The notes under the pieces: generated by a model | Told to the model about the DNA's origin: nothing | What the model saw: the letters and a program-made list of their open reading frames with translations, nothing else | Database searches by the model: none | Shown: positions 54,333-62,743 of the stretch, one piece after another | Numbering within the stretch: the first letter of the stretch is position 1 | How the letters are laid out: every line of letters starts with the position of its first letter | Translations under genes and position numbers: made by a program | NCBI GenBank assembly: GCA_050875145.1 | Contig: JBNMLH010000001.1 | Span: forward strand, 251,762-315,761 | From: CAG-411 sp050875145 | GTDB lineage: Bacteria; Bacillota; Clostridia; Lachnospirales; Lachnospiraceae | DNA: 64,000 nucleotides | Direction: 5' to 3'

Positions 54333-56283
54333 ATCCTCTCACCTCCAAAGTCTTTCGTACACGCTCAGCAATTTTCATACGTAGCACAACCTTATCTCCC
54401 TCGTTTACAGTACCTAACTCCACCATTCCATTTTTAATATTTAAAGCCTTACCATTTCGAGTAGCCTTTGATATTTCTGCTCTTGCCAAATTATTATCAT
54501 CACTTGAAATTTTAGTTGCAATCATTAAATTATCTACAGCCTCATCAACAACAAAAGAAACTTGGTACTCTCCAGCCTCTGTATCGTATGGAGTTTTTAT
54601 ATTAGAAATATATACCTCTGATACTTTATTCAATCCTGTACCACGATGGTTATCCGTACGCTTACGTTTCTTCTTATCTTGATTGTCATCATCTTTAGGC
54701 TTATGGTTTTTGTGTTTCTTTGAGCCGCCATTCTTCTTCATGCTTATATCAGCCTGTTTTCTTCTTTTTCCAGTTTTAACAGTCTGAAGTTCAAAATCTA
54801 GCGGTTTAAAGTCAGCGAACGCCTTTTCTTCCTTCTTTTCGTCATCCTCGTCTTCATTGCGAAGAAATTCACTTAGCCCGAAAGCGTCTATAGATTTATC
54901 GCCCATATCGGGTATTTCGGCCTTTACTGCATCAAGAATTAACGAATGAATTTTATTGATAATTCCTCTCGCCTTTTCTTTTTCTTCCTTATATTCATCT
55001 GCAGCCCAATCATCGTGTGCTTGATTTTCACACTTTCTCAAGAAACTACTAATATTATCCTTTGGCTCGTCCGAAACAGCATTAGCACCTGTTGCAATGA
55101 ATATCGCTGTGAAATTGGTTTGGATTCTAAAATTGATATCCTCACGAATCTTCATACCAGCTTGGCGCATTTCCAAAACTTTACGATCTGCACATTCATC
55201 CCCTACTAATAAATAGAGTTCGTATTCTCCCATGCTGTGACCATTGTATTCAAAATTCTTACCTACTATTGACTTACAATTCGGATTCGTAAGCATAGCC
55301 CAATACGAAGGGGCAGTAAAACTGAATGTTGTATCATTCTCCATATATTCTTTGCAATACTCTTCGTAGTAAGCAATCATATCTCCGAGATTACTCTTAT
55401 TAATCTCTACGACTTTATCACCTTCAACAATTTCCACGTTCAACTTTCCACGATATATAGAATAGAAAAAGTACTCTATTACACTAATTGCTGATTGCTC
55501 AATCCAATCTTCCTCTTTTTCAAATCCGAGCACGAACAAATCAGTGCCAACAACATCACGTCTAAAAACAGGCGCTATATCATCAACAGAAAATACCGCA
55601 TCAAAATTATCACTGTCTGTATCTGCAAATAGTCCAATATTCTGTTTTACAACATTTTTCTGTTTATCTTCATCAAACTCGCTAAAGGTTGTTAATATAG
55701 CTTTTCCTTGAAATGCTGTTTCTCCTTCTCTAGTCTTTGTAGAGTACAGAACCGTGCGTAGTGCAGAGAAATTATAAGGTGCAAATTTTCCGACACCAAA
55801 TGCTCCACTTGAACCATTTGATTTATTAGTTGCACTTCTTTCTCTAACAAGTCCAGTCCAGTTACTACCTTTTTCTTCATGTACCCCGCGAAGTCCATAT
55901 GTATTGTAGTCACTAATCTTTAAAACAGGAACCTTTCCTTCATGCGCAAGATACTTTTCCGAAGCATCACATATCACCTTAAGCTTTGCCCCATCATCTC
56001 CGTCATGGTAATATTCATGACACTTATGAATTACTTCATTTAATCTTTGATAATCAGGAATATCATCTCTATCAACATATACTAATTCGAATCTAGCTCT
56101 TACTGGAACATCTTCCGGCAATCTATCATCCTTAGCATCTGTTATATTTTGTAAAATTTCTTTTGCCAACCCTTTATAAGGCTGTCTTTTGAAAATTCCT
56201 ATTCCAGCATCATTAACGCCAACCTTATCTGCTGCCCCAAGTTCCGAAAAAATCCACTTATAACTATTTTTCCAGCCAAACAT
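54319..56283 (-). CDS. MORC/MutL-type GHKL ATPase of a methylation-linked system
   Basis: The 654-residue protein starts MFGWKNSYKWIF after AAGGAGGAG. GHKL (Bergerat) motifs: N box LAKEILQNITDA (residues 39-50, with E42, N46, D49), G1-like SDYNTYGL and G2 SNGSSGAFGVGKFAPYNFS. After about residue 430 come acidic, then strongly Lys-rich (KKHKNHKPKDDDNQ) linkers, then a C-terminal beta domain of about 110 residues. Family members act as clamp or gate ATPases in restriction-type operons. Second gene of the operon; overlaps the 285-aa gene. Confidence 0.82.
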   Translation of the reverse strand: MFGWKNSYKWIFSELGAADKVGVNDAGIGIFKRQPYKGLAKEILQNITDAKDDRLPEDVPVRARFELVYVDRDDIPDYQRLNEVIHKCHEYYHDGDDGAKLKVICDASEKYLAHEGKVPVLKISDYNTYGLRGVHEEKGSNWTGLVRERSATNKSNGSSGAFGVGKFAPYNFSALRTVLYSTKTREGETAFQGKAILTTFSEFDEDKQKNVVKQNIGLFADTDSDNFDAVFSVDDIAPVFRRDVVGTDLFVLGFEKEEDWIEQSAISVIEYFFYSIYRGKLNVEIVEGDKVVEINKSNLGDMIAYYEEYCKEYMENDTTFSFTAPSYWAMLTNPNCKSIVGKNFEYNGHSMGEYELYLLVGDECADRKVLEMRQAGMKIREDINFRIQTNFTAIFIATGANAVSDEPKDNISSFLRKCENQAHDDWAADEYKEEKEKARGIINKIHSLILDAVKAEIPDMGDKSIDAFGLSEFLRNEDEDDEKKEEKAFADFKPLDFELQTVKTGKRRKQADISMKKNGGSKKHKNHKPKDDDNQDKKKRKRTDNHRGTGLNKVSEVYISNIKTPYDTEAGEYQVSFVVDEAVDNLMIATKISSDDNNLARAEISKATRNGKALNIKNGMVELGTVNEGDKVVLRMKIAERVRKTLEVRGYAKR

Positions 56284-56294
56284 AGTTCTCCTCC

Positions 56295-56543
56295 TTAGTC
56301 GAGAGTAAATCTACTACCTTTCTCACTATCCTGCTTACTAAATCTTTTTCGAGCCTCGTCTAATTCAAGTTGAATAGCCTTAAAGATTTTATCCACATCT
56401 TTTTGTGAGTACTCATATTGACTTGTGTTGCTACAATTTCCCAATAGTTGGACCATGTCAATAATCTTATTTGTTCTTGCCTCAGCTAATCTCACAAATT
56501 TGTCTCGTTTAGTTTCATTTTCAAGTCCTTTTTTTGCCGCCAT
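56295..56543 (-). CDS. Small helical protein (82 aa) opening the ATPase operon
   Basis: ATG at 56543 (MAAKKGLENETKRDKFVRLAEARTNKII) follows GGAAGGGG. Charged, helical, with KIIDMVQLLGNCSN in the middle. I recall similar small proteins beside methylase or ATPase defence genes but cannot name a family. It may be a regulator or cofactor. Confidence 0.65.
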   Translation of the reverse strand: MAAKKGLENETKRDKFVRLAEARTNKIIDMVQLLGNCSNTSQYEYSQKDVDKIFKAIQLELDEARKRFSKQDSEKGSRFTLD

Positions 56544-56603
56544 ATACAATACCCCTTCCAAATGCAACTAACATTCAAAGTATATTTCATTATTATTATA
56601 ATC

Positions 56604-56632
56604 AAAATATCATATTTTGTAGCATTTGTCAA
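56604..56632 (-). promoter_or_regulatory. Promoter of the ATPase operon
   Basis: On the minus strand TTGACA (56627-56632), 17-nt spacer, TATTTT (56604-56609). It separates this operon from the methylase transcript. Confidence 0.55.
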
Positions 56633-56725
56633 ATACTATAGTTTATTTATCAATTATTATTCTAACATTATTTCTAGCATTTTTAAAATACCATATAGTT
56701 GCATTTATTATATGCATACAAAAAA

Positions 56726-56764
56726 GAGCATTTGCAATATGCTATATGCTTATTACAAATGCTC
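56726..56764 (-). terminator. Terminator of the methylase transcript
   Basis: GAGCATTTG and CAAATGCTC form a perfect stem, with TTTTTTG after it on the minus strand. Confidence 0.85.
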
Positions 56765-56773
56765 AATAAACAT

Positions 56774-58426
56774 TTATTCATTTATATACTGTAATAACTT
56801 CTCAGCTATTCCTTTAGCAAGAAGTGGCGGAACAGCGTTGCCAACTTGTTGAAACTGCGAATCCTTTGTTCCCACAAATTCAAAACTATCCGGAAATGAC
56901 TGTAACCTCGCAGCCTCTCTTACTGTAACTGCTCTATCCAAAGTAGGATGAATCCACATCGATTTTCTTACATTCACTACAGTACCAGATGGTGCATCCG
57001 GTTCTAACCTTAAATAAATTGTATTCTGTGTTCTCTCTGGCTTTGAATATGTCGATTTCATTTCCTTAGATAAACTGTGAAAATTTTTACCCGGCTGTAT
57101 TTGTTTGAATCTCTCTAATGCTGTTTCTGTTGTTTGTGTTGTAATATGATTCTTTACAGAAACACTTCCTTCACGCATTTGTTTTGCATAATCACTTAAC
57201 ACTTCTACGCCTGTGTATGCTACTTCTTCAAATTCTTTATCATACCCAACTTCATAAGTTGCCAAATCCATGATTGCCTGTCCAACAGTTGGCACCACTA
57301 AATTATCAGGAGCTTTTGGTAACTCCAACTCCACATCACCATATAAATCTCTTCTAATTCCTATAACTATATGACGTCTTCGTTCCTGTGGAACACCAAA
57401 CCATTCTGCGTTTACAGTATCTCCTTTTTGAATGTATTCGTCTCCTAAAATGGCATTCACATAGTCGTTAACCGAATATGAATTAACTCTATATACTAAG
57501 CAACCTTTATCATCCACCGAATACTGTCCTATCAATCCATTAGAACTAATTTCCTCCATCGTTTCAATCATCTTTTGCAATGAAACAATATACCTAATTA
57601 CTTCTTCCTGTTCTGACACTTTGAGCATTAATTCATTCAGCTTATCTTTATAATCGCTTTCTTCTTTATTATCTGGTAAAGGCACCTCAGAAATTGAATC
57701 TTTTATTATTGTCAAGCGCGCCGCGATTGTTTCATCAATTCTATCTGTATTTAATGTATCATCAATACGTCTTATTATCTCTGCTGAATGCTTTTCCAAA
57801 TATGTAGGAAATCTTTTCTTATTACCTATATTCTTTCCCAACACACTAAGTAGCTGCAACAAATCTTTCGGAATTGTAAATCTTGCAAAATCCATTTCAT
57901 CAACTAATGAAAAATCAATATTTTCATATTGGCAGTTTGCCACATATAATATATCTTCTCTCTTTGGTATATCAAACCCTGTTGCGATTAACGCTTCTAT
58001 CTCTTGATTGTCCTTTGTAGATTCATAAAACCTATGTGTATCTGAACGTAACATGCTTACATTCTCCATCACAAACGCTTTCGGTTTTATTTCCTTAATG
58101 GCTCTAAAGTATTCTTTAACCAATCCATTATTCATACTAATCAAATGATTCTTTTGTCTATTTGCATTTGAAAATCCTTGACACGGTGGTCCACCAATAA
58201 CAATATCAATGCCTCCAACTTTTTCACTAAGTTGTGCAAAATCATACCCTACCACATTGTCAATAAATGTAAAACCATCATTATTTCCAACTAAGTTCTT
58301 CTTATATGTTGCCTTTGCATTTGCATTTATTTCGGCAGCTGCAACCAATTCGAATTGTCCTGTCATCTTAAACCCCAGACTCAAGCCACCCGCCCCAGCA
58401 AACAAATCAATTGTCTTTAACATCAT
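56774..58426 (-). CDS. 5-methylcytosine DNA methyltransferase (Dcm/HhaI type)
   Basis: The 550-residue protein has all key motifs in order: I (TIDLFAGAGGLSLGFK), IV (GGPPCQGFS, catalytic Cys), VI (MENVSML), VIII (VPQERRRHIVIGI), IX (REAARLQSFPD) and X (QVGNAVPPLLA). An unusually long segment, about 220 residues, separates motifs VI and VIII; the usual target region lies after VIII. It methylates cytosine in a specific DNA site. Start overlaps the HTH gene by about 20 nt. Confidence 0.92.
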   Translation of the reverse strand: MMLKTIDLFAGAGGLSLGFKMTGQFELVAAAEINANAKATYKKNLVGNNDGFTFIDNVVGYDFAQLSEKVGGIDIVIGGPPCQGFSNANRQKNHLISMNNGLVKEYFRAIKEIKPKAFVMENVSMLRSDTHRFYESTKDNQEIEALIATGFDIPKREDILYVANCQYENIDFSLVDEMDFARFTIPKDLLQLLSVLGKNIGNKKRFPTYLEKHSAEIIRRIDDTLNTDRIDETIAARLTIIKDSISEVPLPDNKEESDYKDKLNELMLKVSEQEEVIRYIVSLQKMIETMEEISSNGLIGQYSVDDKGCLVYRVNSYSVNDYVNAILGDEYIQKGDTVNAEWFGVPQERRRHIVIGIRRDLYGDVELELPKAPDNLVVPTVGQAIMDLATYEVGYDKEFEEVAYTGVEVLSDYAKQMREGSVSVKNHITTQTTETALERFKQIQPGKNFHSLSKEMKSTYSKPERTQNTIYLRLEPDAPSGTVVNVRKSMWIHPTLDRAVTVREAARLQSFPDSFEFVGTKDSQFQQVGNAVPPLLAKGIAEKLLQYINE

Positions 58427-58628
58427 TATCTGCCTCTCTTTCTTCGCTTGTTATACAATTCTGCCTGTGCATCCATTCATCAACTTCACTAATCTTAAAT
58501 TTCCATTTTCTATCAAACTTATATGCAGGCATATTTTGCATTTTAACCATCTTTTTCACAGTGTCTCTGCTCGCACCGAGATGATTACAAATCTCTTCCA
58601 TAGAAACCCAGCGTTCATTCTTATTCAC
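58407..58628 (-). CDS. Excisionase-family helix-turn-helix protein
   Basis: GTG at 58628 follows AAAGGAGAAA. The 73-residue protein has the winged-HTH excisionase pattern VSMEEICNHLGASRDTVKKMVKMQNMPAYKFDRKWKF. It overlaps the methylase start, so it is the first gene of that operon and may regulate it, as C-proteins do in restriction systems, or act as excisionase for the island. Confidence 0.82.
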   Translation of the reverse strand: MNKNERWVSMEEICNHLGASRDTVKKMVKMQNMPAYKFDRKWKFKISEVDEWMHRQNCITSEEREADNDVKDN

Positions 58629-58658
58629 AAGACATTTCTCCTTTCAAACAGCACTACT

Positions 58659-58687
58659 ATTTTATCATATTCTCATATTTTTCTCAA
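58659..58687 (-). promoter_or_regulatory. Promoter of the HTH-methylase operon
   Basis: TTGAGA (58682-58687), 17-nt spacer, TAAAAT (58659-58664) on the minus strand. Confidence 0.5.
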
Positions 58688-58931
58688 TACTATTATTTGT
58701 GTTTTAACAAGTTTAATCACTAATACTCGCTAATTATTACTATTTAATACTATTTTTATCGTTTTATGCACAAAAAAACCACCCTTCGTAGTAGATTACT
58801 ACTAACGAAAAGTGGCTGTTTATTTGCCTTTATTCACTCTTCGGTTCAACCCTTAGTAGTCTAAACCGTAGTATTTATGCGGTTTTCCGCCATAATATGC
58901 CGTACTCTGCCCCGCTTTGCCAAACCCTGCA

Positions 58932-58979
58932 TTATAGTAAAACTGGAGTGCCGTGGCAGATGAAAAGTACTTTTATCAT
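58932..58979 (-). pseudogene. Phosphatase gene 5' fragment; right island junction
   Basis: On the minus strand ATG at 58979 follows AAGGAGATTGATAAAT and reads MIKVLFICHGTPVLL, then TAA. The first ten codons match the intact gene at 50155-50628 except I4V; the 16-nt core at 58949-58964 is identical to 50598-50613. Confidence 0.8.
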
Positions 58980-58995
58980 ATTTATCAATCTCCTT

Positions 58996-59800
58996 CTACA
59001 GATTATTCCTCATAATTTCCCTATAATTCTCTGGGAAGCCAATCAACTTCAAATCAATATCATCCCTATACTCACTTATCACAGTCTCTACCGTTTGAAT
59101 CAAAGATTTCTTACTACTCTCATCTGGTAATCTTTTTAACAAGACAAGCGTATACGCAAATAAAGAGTTATTCTTTATTTCTGGATGTTTTCTCAAAAAA
59201 GACATTGTAAACTTTGCCGGAGGATTAAAATCTGTATTATACATTCTAGCCGCATGTGCACATTTATTTCGCAAAATTGACAAACAATGAAGATGATTTT
59301 CTAATGTACCTCTTCCAACATCAACCATATGGGCGATAGCATCCTTTTCCGAATAATACATAGAACTGTATAATTTAGACATATTAGAAAAAGACATTAA
59401 TTCCACAATAACCCACAACGGCATTTTACTAGAGTATTTTATTTTGTGATGCTTCACAATCAGGCTATCTTTATAATAATTTTTCTCTCTACTGAAATTT
59501 TCCATAACTTCCCTATAACCCTTTTTGTTATAGAAAATATTTTTATCATAATGCTGATCATACGGAACTTCCGTACATTTAGCAATTGAAAATCCATATG
59601 CTATTTGCGTTCTATAATATACTTCTGCCTTTTCAATATACCGCCGAAATGTATCACGTAATATTTCATCCACTTTATATAGATGATATACCGTTTCAAA
59701 TGTAGTTCCCTCTACATAGTCACTACCAGAAGGTTCTTGTCTAAATTGCAAAGCATAACCCGTAAAACGATAATAAGGTCAATGATTTTTTCAAATCCAT
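58996..59800 (-). pseudogene. AbiF/AbiD-like (Abi_2) HEPN protein gene, N-terminally damaged
   Basis: ATG at 59800 (AAAGGAGAG upstream) reads MDLKKSLTLL and then leaves frame; the family body YRFTGYALQFRQEPSGSDY starts in another frame and continues to 58996 (GYREVMENFSREKNYY, ILRNKCAHAARMYN with the HEPN R-x4-H). So about 25-30 codons after MDLKKSL are deleted and the frame is broken. The intact family aborts phage infection by RNA cleavage. A structured RNA lies just upstream. Confidence 0.75.
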
Positions 59801-59811
59801 AAAATCTCTCC

Positions 59812-59882
59812 TTTACGTAAAAAAGCTGAGCACAAGTCTCAGCTTGGTCCCCAATGCAAAAAAAGACTTTGGGCAACTCTGT
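59812..59882 (-). ncRNA. Candidate abiF-type antitoxin RNA
   Basis: On the minus strand, CCCAA/TTGGG forms hairpin 1 with AGTCT in its loop, and AAGCTGAG/CTCAGCTT forms hairpin 2 with GACTTGTG in its loop, followed by a T run. Loop bases AAGTCT and AGACTT can pair, giving a kissing or pseudoknot fold. Placed just before the abi gene, this matches the abiF RNA motif as I remember it. Confidence 0.5.
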
Positions 59883-59896
59883 TACATTTAGTATAT

Positions 59897-60099
59897 TCAA
59901 AAAATAAGAAAAATACAATAGTTTTTATATTTTTCCCTTATTTTCATCGGTAAAAAGTCTATCACATCACATCTAAATAATTCATTACTACCAAGAATTT
60001 TTCCAACGCATTTGTCTTTCTTCCAGTTTAAATTGTCCTGAACATTTTCTGGTTCATCGGCTTCTCCTGTCCTTTTTCCATAACTTTTCTTTATGTTCT
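59897..60099 (-). other. Open reading remnant without a start codon
   Basis: On the minus strand a frame is open directly after the flavodoxin stop, containing EADEPENVQDNLNWKKDKC and VGKILGSNELFRCDVIDFLP and ending TGA at 59897. No ATG begins it and no family is recognised; probably the decayed C-terminus of a gene. The rest of this 302-nt gap is the structured RNA. Confidence 0.35.
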
Positions 60100-60102
60100 T
60101 TA

Positions 60103-60561
60103 CTAAGAAACAGAATTATGTTCCTCCTTTTTCATTGATTCAATCACATTATCTGTAAACTTTTCTATTTTACATATTTGTTTATCTGTAAGTTTGCCTC
60201 CCACTAAACCAAAAGAAGAATGCCCTCGTAATAACATTCGTATTAACAACTTATTTTTATTTACAGTTATTCCTTTTTTTATTGCTATCTGTTTTATTTG
60301 TTTTAATGTTGTACCCATAGAACCGGTTGTAGAAAAGCATACAATTTCTCCTACTTTATCAACATTAAGATTTCCCAGAAAATGATATAAACTTTCATCC
60401 ATTTTTCCCATATAAACGCCACCGCCCACAAACAATACATCCACGTATTCATCAAGAGTCACGTCCACTTTTTCCGCATTTGCTCCTACTTTTTTTGCAA
60501 TGATTTCTGCAACTGCTTTCGTGTTTCCACCTCTTGACTGAAATCTCACTGCCACTTTCAT
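60103..60561 (-). CDS. Flavodoxin-domain protein
   Basis: ATG at 60561 (MKVAVRFQSRGGNTKAVAEIIAKKVG) has GGAGG; the frame upstream is not used. The 152-residue protein has the FMN-phosphate loop SRGGNTKAVAE and CFSTTGSMG. Electron carrier in the cytoplasm. It follows the HXXEE gene with the stop and start touching. Confidence 0.85.
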   Translation of the reverse strand: MKVAVRFQSRGGNTKAVAEIIAKKVGANAEKVDVTLDEYVDVLFVGGGVYMGKMDESLYHFLGNLNVDKVGEIVCFSTTGSMGTTLKQIKQIAIKKGITVNKNKLLIRMLLRGHSSFGLVGGKLTDKQICKIEKFTDNVIESMKKEEHNSVS

Positions 60562-60562
60562 A

Positions 60563-61075
60563 CTATACCTCCATTTCATTCATCTTTTTGGTGAATATCT
60601 GAATAATCCAATGTGCGATTTCTAAATTTCCCGCAATGACAACAATGCCAATCAAACTATAAACAATCACATTACTTACTGAATATAATAATAAAGTTAT
60701 GCTACTTGCAATAACCCAAATACTGATAGGTAAACAAATTAAACTAGTGATTAATGCAGGTATATATTTTCGAAGTATAATGCTTTGCCCAATATGTATT
60801 ACCAGATGCACTGTGTAAGCCACAAATGCCCCTAGCCAAAGCCCATAAAATCCTGTAAATCTTGAAATGAAACAAATTACCAAGCACAGTACTAATTCTT
60901 CCATAACTGCCGCAGCCATGCCTTCTGTGCTATATGGCTTATATGTGTTACTAATCTTTGGATATTTGCTATCCAAAAGGTCTCTATTCTTTGTAAGCCA
61001 TAATCCAAAACCAATAATCTCTTCCATATCGTGAAAAATAAACAAAATCGGAAATATCCATACAAATTCATTCAT
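60563..61075 (-). CDS. HXXEE-domain membrane protein
   Basis: ATG at 61075 (MNEFVWIFPILFIFHDMEEIIGF) follows AGAGGA. The 170-residue, five- or six-TM protein has the HxxEE motif in FHDMEE. Function unknown. It is divergent from the TetR gene and co-transcribed with the flavodoxin gene. Confidence 0.82.
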   Translation of the reverse strand: MNEFVWIFPILFIFHDMEEIIGFGLWLTKNRDLLDSKYPKISNTYKPYSTEGMAAAVMEELVLCLVICFISRFTGFYGLWLGAFVAYTVHLVIHIGQSIILRKYIPALITSLICLPISIWVIASSITLLLYSVSNVIVYSLIGIVVIAGNLEIAHWIIQIFTKKMNEMEV

Positions 61076-61166
61076 AAAAAATCCTCTTTTCAAAAAGCAG
61101 ACTCTTGTGTCTTTTTTTATTTATGATAAAATAGAAAAAACATAATTACAATATTCAGCCATCAAG

Positions 61167-61192
61167 TGACACAATTTGAATAAAAAGTGTCA
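61167..61192. promoter_or_regulatory. Candidate TetR operator
   Basis: TGACAC (61167-61172) and GTGTCA (61187-61192) form an inverted repeat 14 nt apart, in the divergent promoter region before the TetR ATG at 61206. Confidence 0.4.
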
Positions 61193-61205
61193 GAAAGGAA
61201 TTTAC

Positions 61206-61772
61206 ATGAACCCTACTCAAAATCCGAGCGCAATACGCTCCAAAAACGAAATCACAAATACACTTTTACATCTAATGAAATCTTTACCCTATAATGAAAT
61301 AACGGTAAAGCAAATCCTTATAGACGCCCATGTTGCACGAAAAACTTTTTATCGCAATTTCACTTCGAAAGACGATGTTTTAAATTCCCATATTGACCGT
61401 ATTTTACATCAATATGTACAATCCCTACAGCAAATGCCAGATTGCCAACTTTCCTCTGTTTTAGATATTATTTTTGGTGTTTGTATGCAAAATCAGGATT
61501 TACTTTTTTTGCTTCGGGATAATAATCTTTTGCATTTGATTTTAAACAAATTAAATCTTTTTATTCCGATGATACACAATCAGGCAGTGAACCCAGAACA
61601 TCCCTTTTTTCAACCATTTACTTCCGAACAAGTTGAGTATATCATTGCTTTCAATGTAGGTTCTGCTTGGAATGTTATTCTAAAATGGATTGAACGAGAT
61701 ATGAGTGATGCACCTGAATACATAAAAAAGACTATATTGCATTACCTAGATCATATGTCGCAATTTACCTAA
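61206..61772 (+). CDS. TetR/AcrR-family transcriptional regulator
   Basis: ATG at 61206 (MNPTQNPSAIRSKNEITNTLL) follows AGAAAGGA; an earlier in-frame ATG lacks a site. The 188-residue protein has the TetR HTH (MKSLPYNEITVKQILIDAHVARKTFYRNF) and a helical ligand domain. Divergent from the HXXEE-flavodoxin operon, which it probably represses. Confidence 0.9.
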   Translation: MNPTQNPSAIRSKNEITNTLLHLMKSLPYNEITVKQILIDAHVARKTFYRNFTSKDDVLNSHIDRILHQYVQSLQQMPDCQLSSVLDIIFGVCMQNQDLLFLLRDNNLLHLILNKLNLFIPMIHNQAVNPEHPFFQPFTSEQVEYIIAFNVGSAWNVILKWIERDMSDAPEYIKKTILHYLDHMSQFT

Positions 61773-62001
61773 CTTCTGTATTATAGTTATATTTTCCAAC
61801 AATAGAATCATGTGGACATTTCTCATGCCCTATACGGAAGCAATTACTGCATCCTATACAAAATGACAAATTTCCTTTTATCAGATGTATCTCTTCAAAT
61901 TCAATTTTCCCATTCAACTTCTTTAGACATCTCTTTGCCTGCTCCACTAATTTCCAAGTGTTGCCCTTATGCACACTACCATTTATAATTAATATTTTTA
62001 T
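61765..62001 (-). pseudogene. Truncated iron-sulfur flavoprotein (NADPH-FMN reductase family)
   Basis: The frame reads KILIINGSVHKGNTWKLVEQAK and ends with CIGCSNCFRIGHEKCPHDS, then stops. The start codon is ATA where ATG is expected after a good GAGGAG; the protein ends at about 78 residues, well short of the usual 180-plus. It is a relic joined at about 61770 to the TetR gene. Confidence 0.7.
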
Positions 62002-62006
62002 ATGTG

Positions 62007-62170
62007 TTAAATCTCCTCTTTATCAAGAGCTTCCATAAAAAGCATTTCTACTAAAGACTCCACAAACCTGTCTGTCTCTCTCTTACTTCTAAAGTCATAA
62101 CCTAAAATTTTCTTTGAAAAATTCCCCGATTAAAAAGCAACCTGCATAAACGATATAAGCATAAATGCCA
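62007..62170 (-). pseudogene. Relic of a second TetR-family gene, C-terminus only
   Basis: Two frames: IYAYIVYAGCFLIGEFFKENF, then YDFRSKRETDRFVESLVEML after a shift at AAAATTTTAGG, ending in EALDKEEI with TAA. The pattern resembles TetR C-termini. It sits just before the flavoprotein relic, so the two likely formed an old operon. Confidence 0.5.
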
Positions 62171-62455
62171 ACAGCCTCTTTTTTCTACTTCTATTTCATT
62201 TATTCAACATTTCATTATAAAAATCGATATATTTCCCTTTCCGTAGTACATTATTACTTTATCTCAAATCCCCCAACAATTATATCAATGATATTTGCAA
62301 CTTGCTCATATAAAAGCGGCAATGCGTGCCTTACGAGGTACTGGACTTGACCCCCGCATCTCGCACAAGAGTCCCCACCGCCTAAAGGCAATGGGGACTC
62401 TTGCTCTTTTACAAAAAACGACCTCACCAGACAACAGTCTAGTGAGATCACATAT
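62171..62455. other. 285-nt gap with repeat family C and a hairpin
   Basis: Repeat family C copy 3 is at 62286-62325. A 17-bp stem CAAGAGTCCCCACCGCC / GGCAATGGGGACTCTTG (one mismatch) is at 62366-62403 and may terminate the HigBA transcript. No gene seen. Confidence 0.5.
62286..62325. repeat. Repeat family C, copy 3
   Basis: GATATTTGCAACTTGCTCATATAAAAGCGGCAATG matches copy 1 (46496-46544) over the CTCATATAAAAGCGGCA core and lacks the CGCAATCCGCT part. Copy 2 is at 49956. Confidence 0.55.
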
Positions 62456-62743
62456 TCATACTTTCCGCTTAGGTACAAACTCAATTTTAAGAGCCATCCC
62501 CATTCCTTCTGCCAATCTTTTAAGTAAATTAACGGAAGGATTTCTTGTTCCATTCTCCAACTTGCTAATATCTGCCTGATTAATCCCTGTACGTTCTGCA
62601 AGTTCTTTCTGTGTCATATTCTGTGAAGTTCTTGCTTCTACAATTGCTCTAATCACATCAAGTTCAGGCTGAATACTTTCATACTCTTTCACAAATTCTG
62701 TATCTTCCATCTGTTCTTCTTTAAATTGCTTTAATGATTTCAT
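62456..62743 (-). CDS. higA: HigA-type antitoxin (XRE family)
   Basis: The 95-residue protein has an HTH_3 domain (NMTQKELAERTGINQADISKLENGTRNPSVNLLKRLAEGMG). It overlaps the toxin stop by 4 nt and so follows the toxin in the transcript. It would neutralise HigB and repress the operon. Confidence 0.9.
   Translation of the reverse strand: MKSLKQFKEEQMEDTEFVKEYESIQPELDVIRAIVEARTSQNMTQKELAERTGINQADISKLENGTRNPSVNLLKRLAEGMGMALKIEFVPKRKV

Noticed and set aside
59712..59918. 68-codon frame over the abi start
   Set aside because: Frame is random; the true gene starts at 59800 and the frame crosses the structured RNA.
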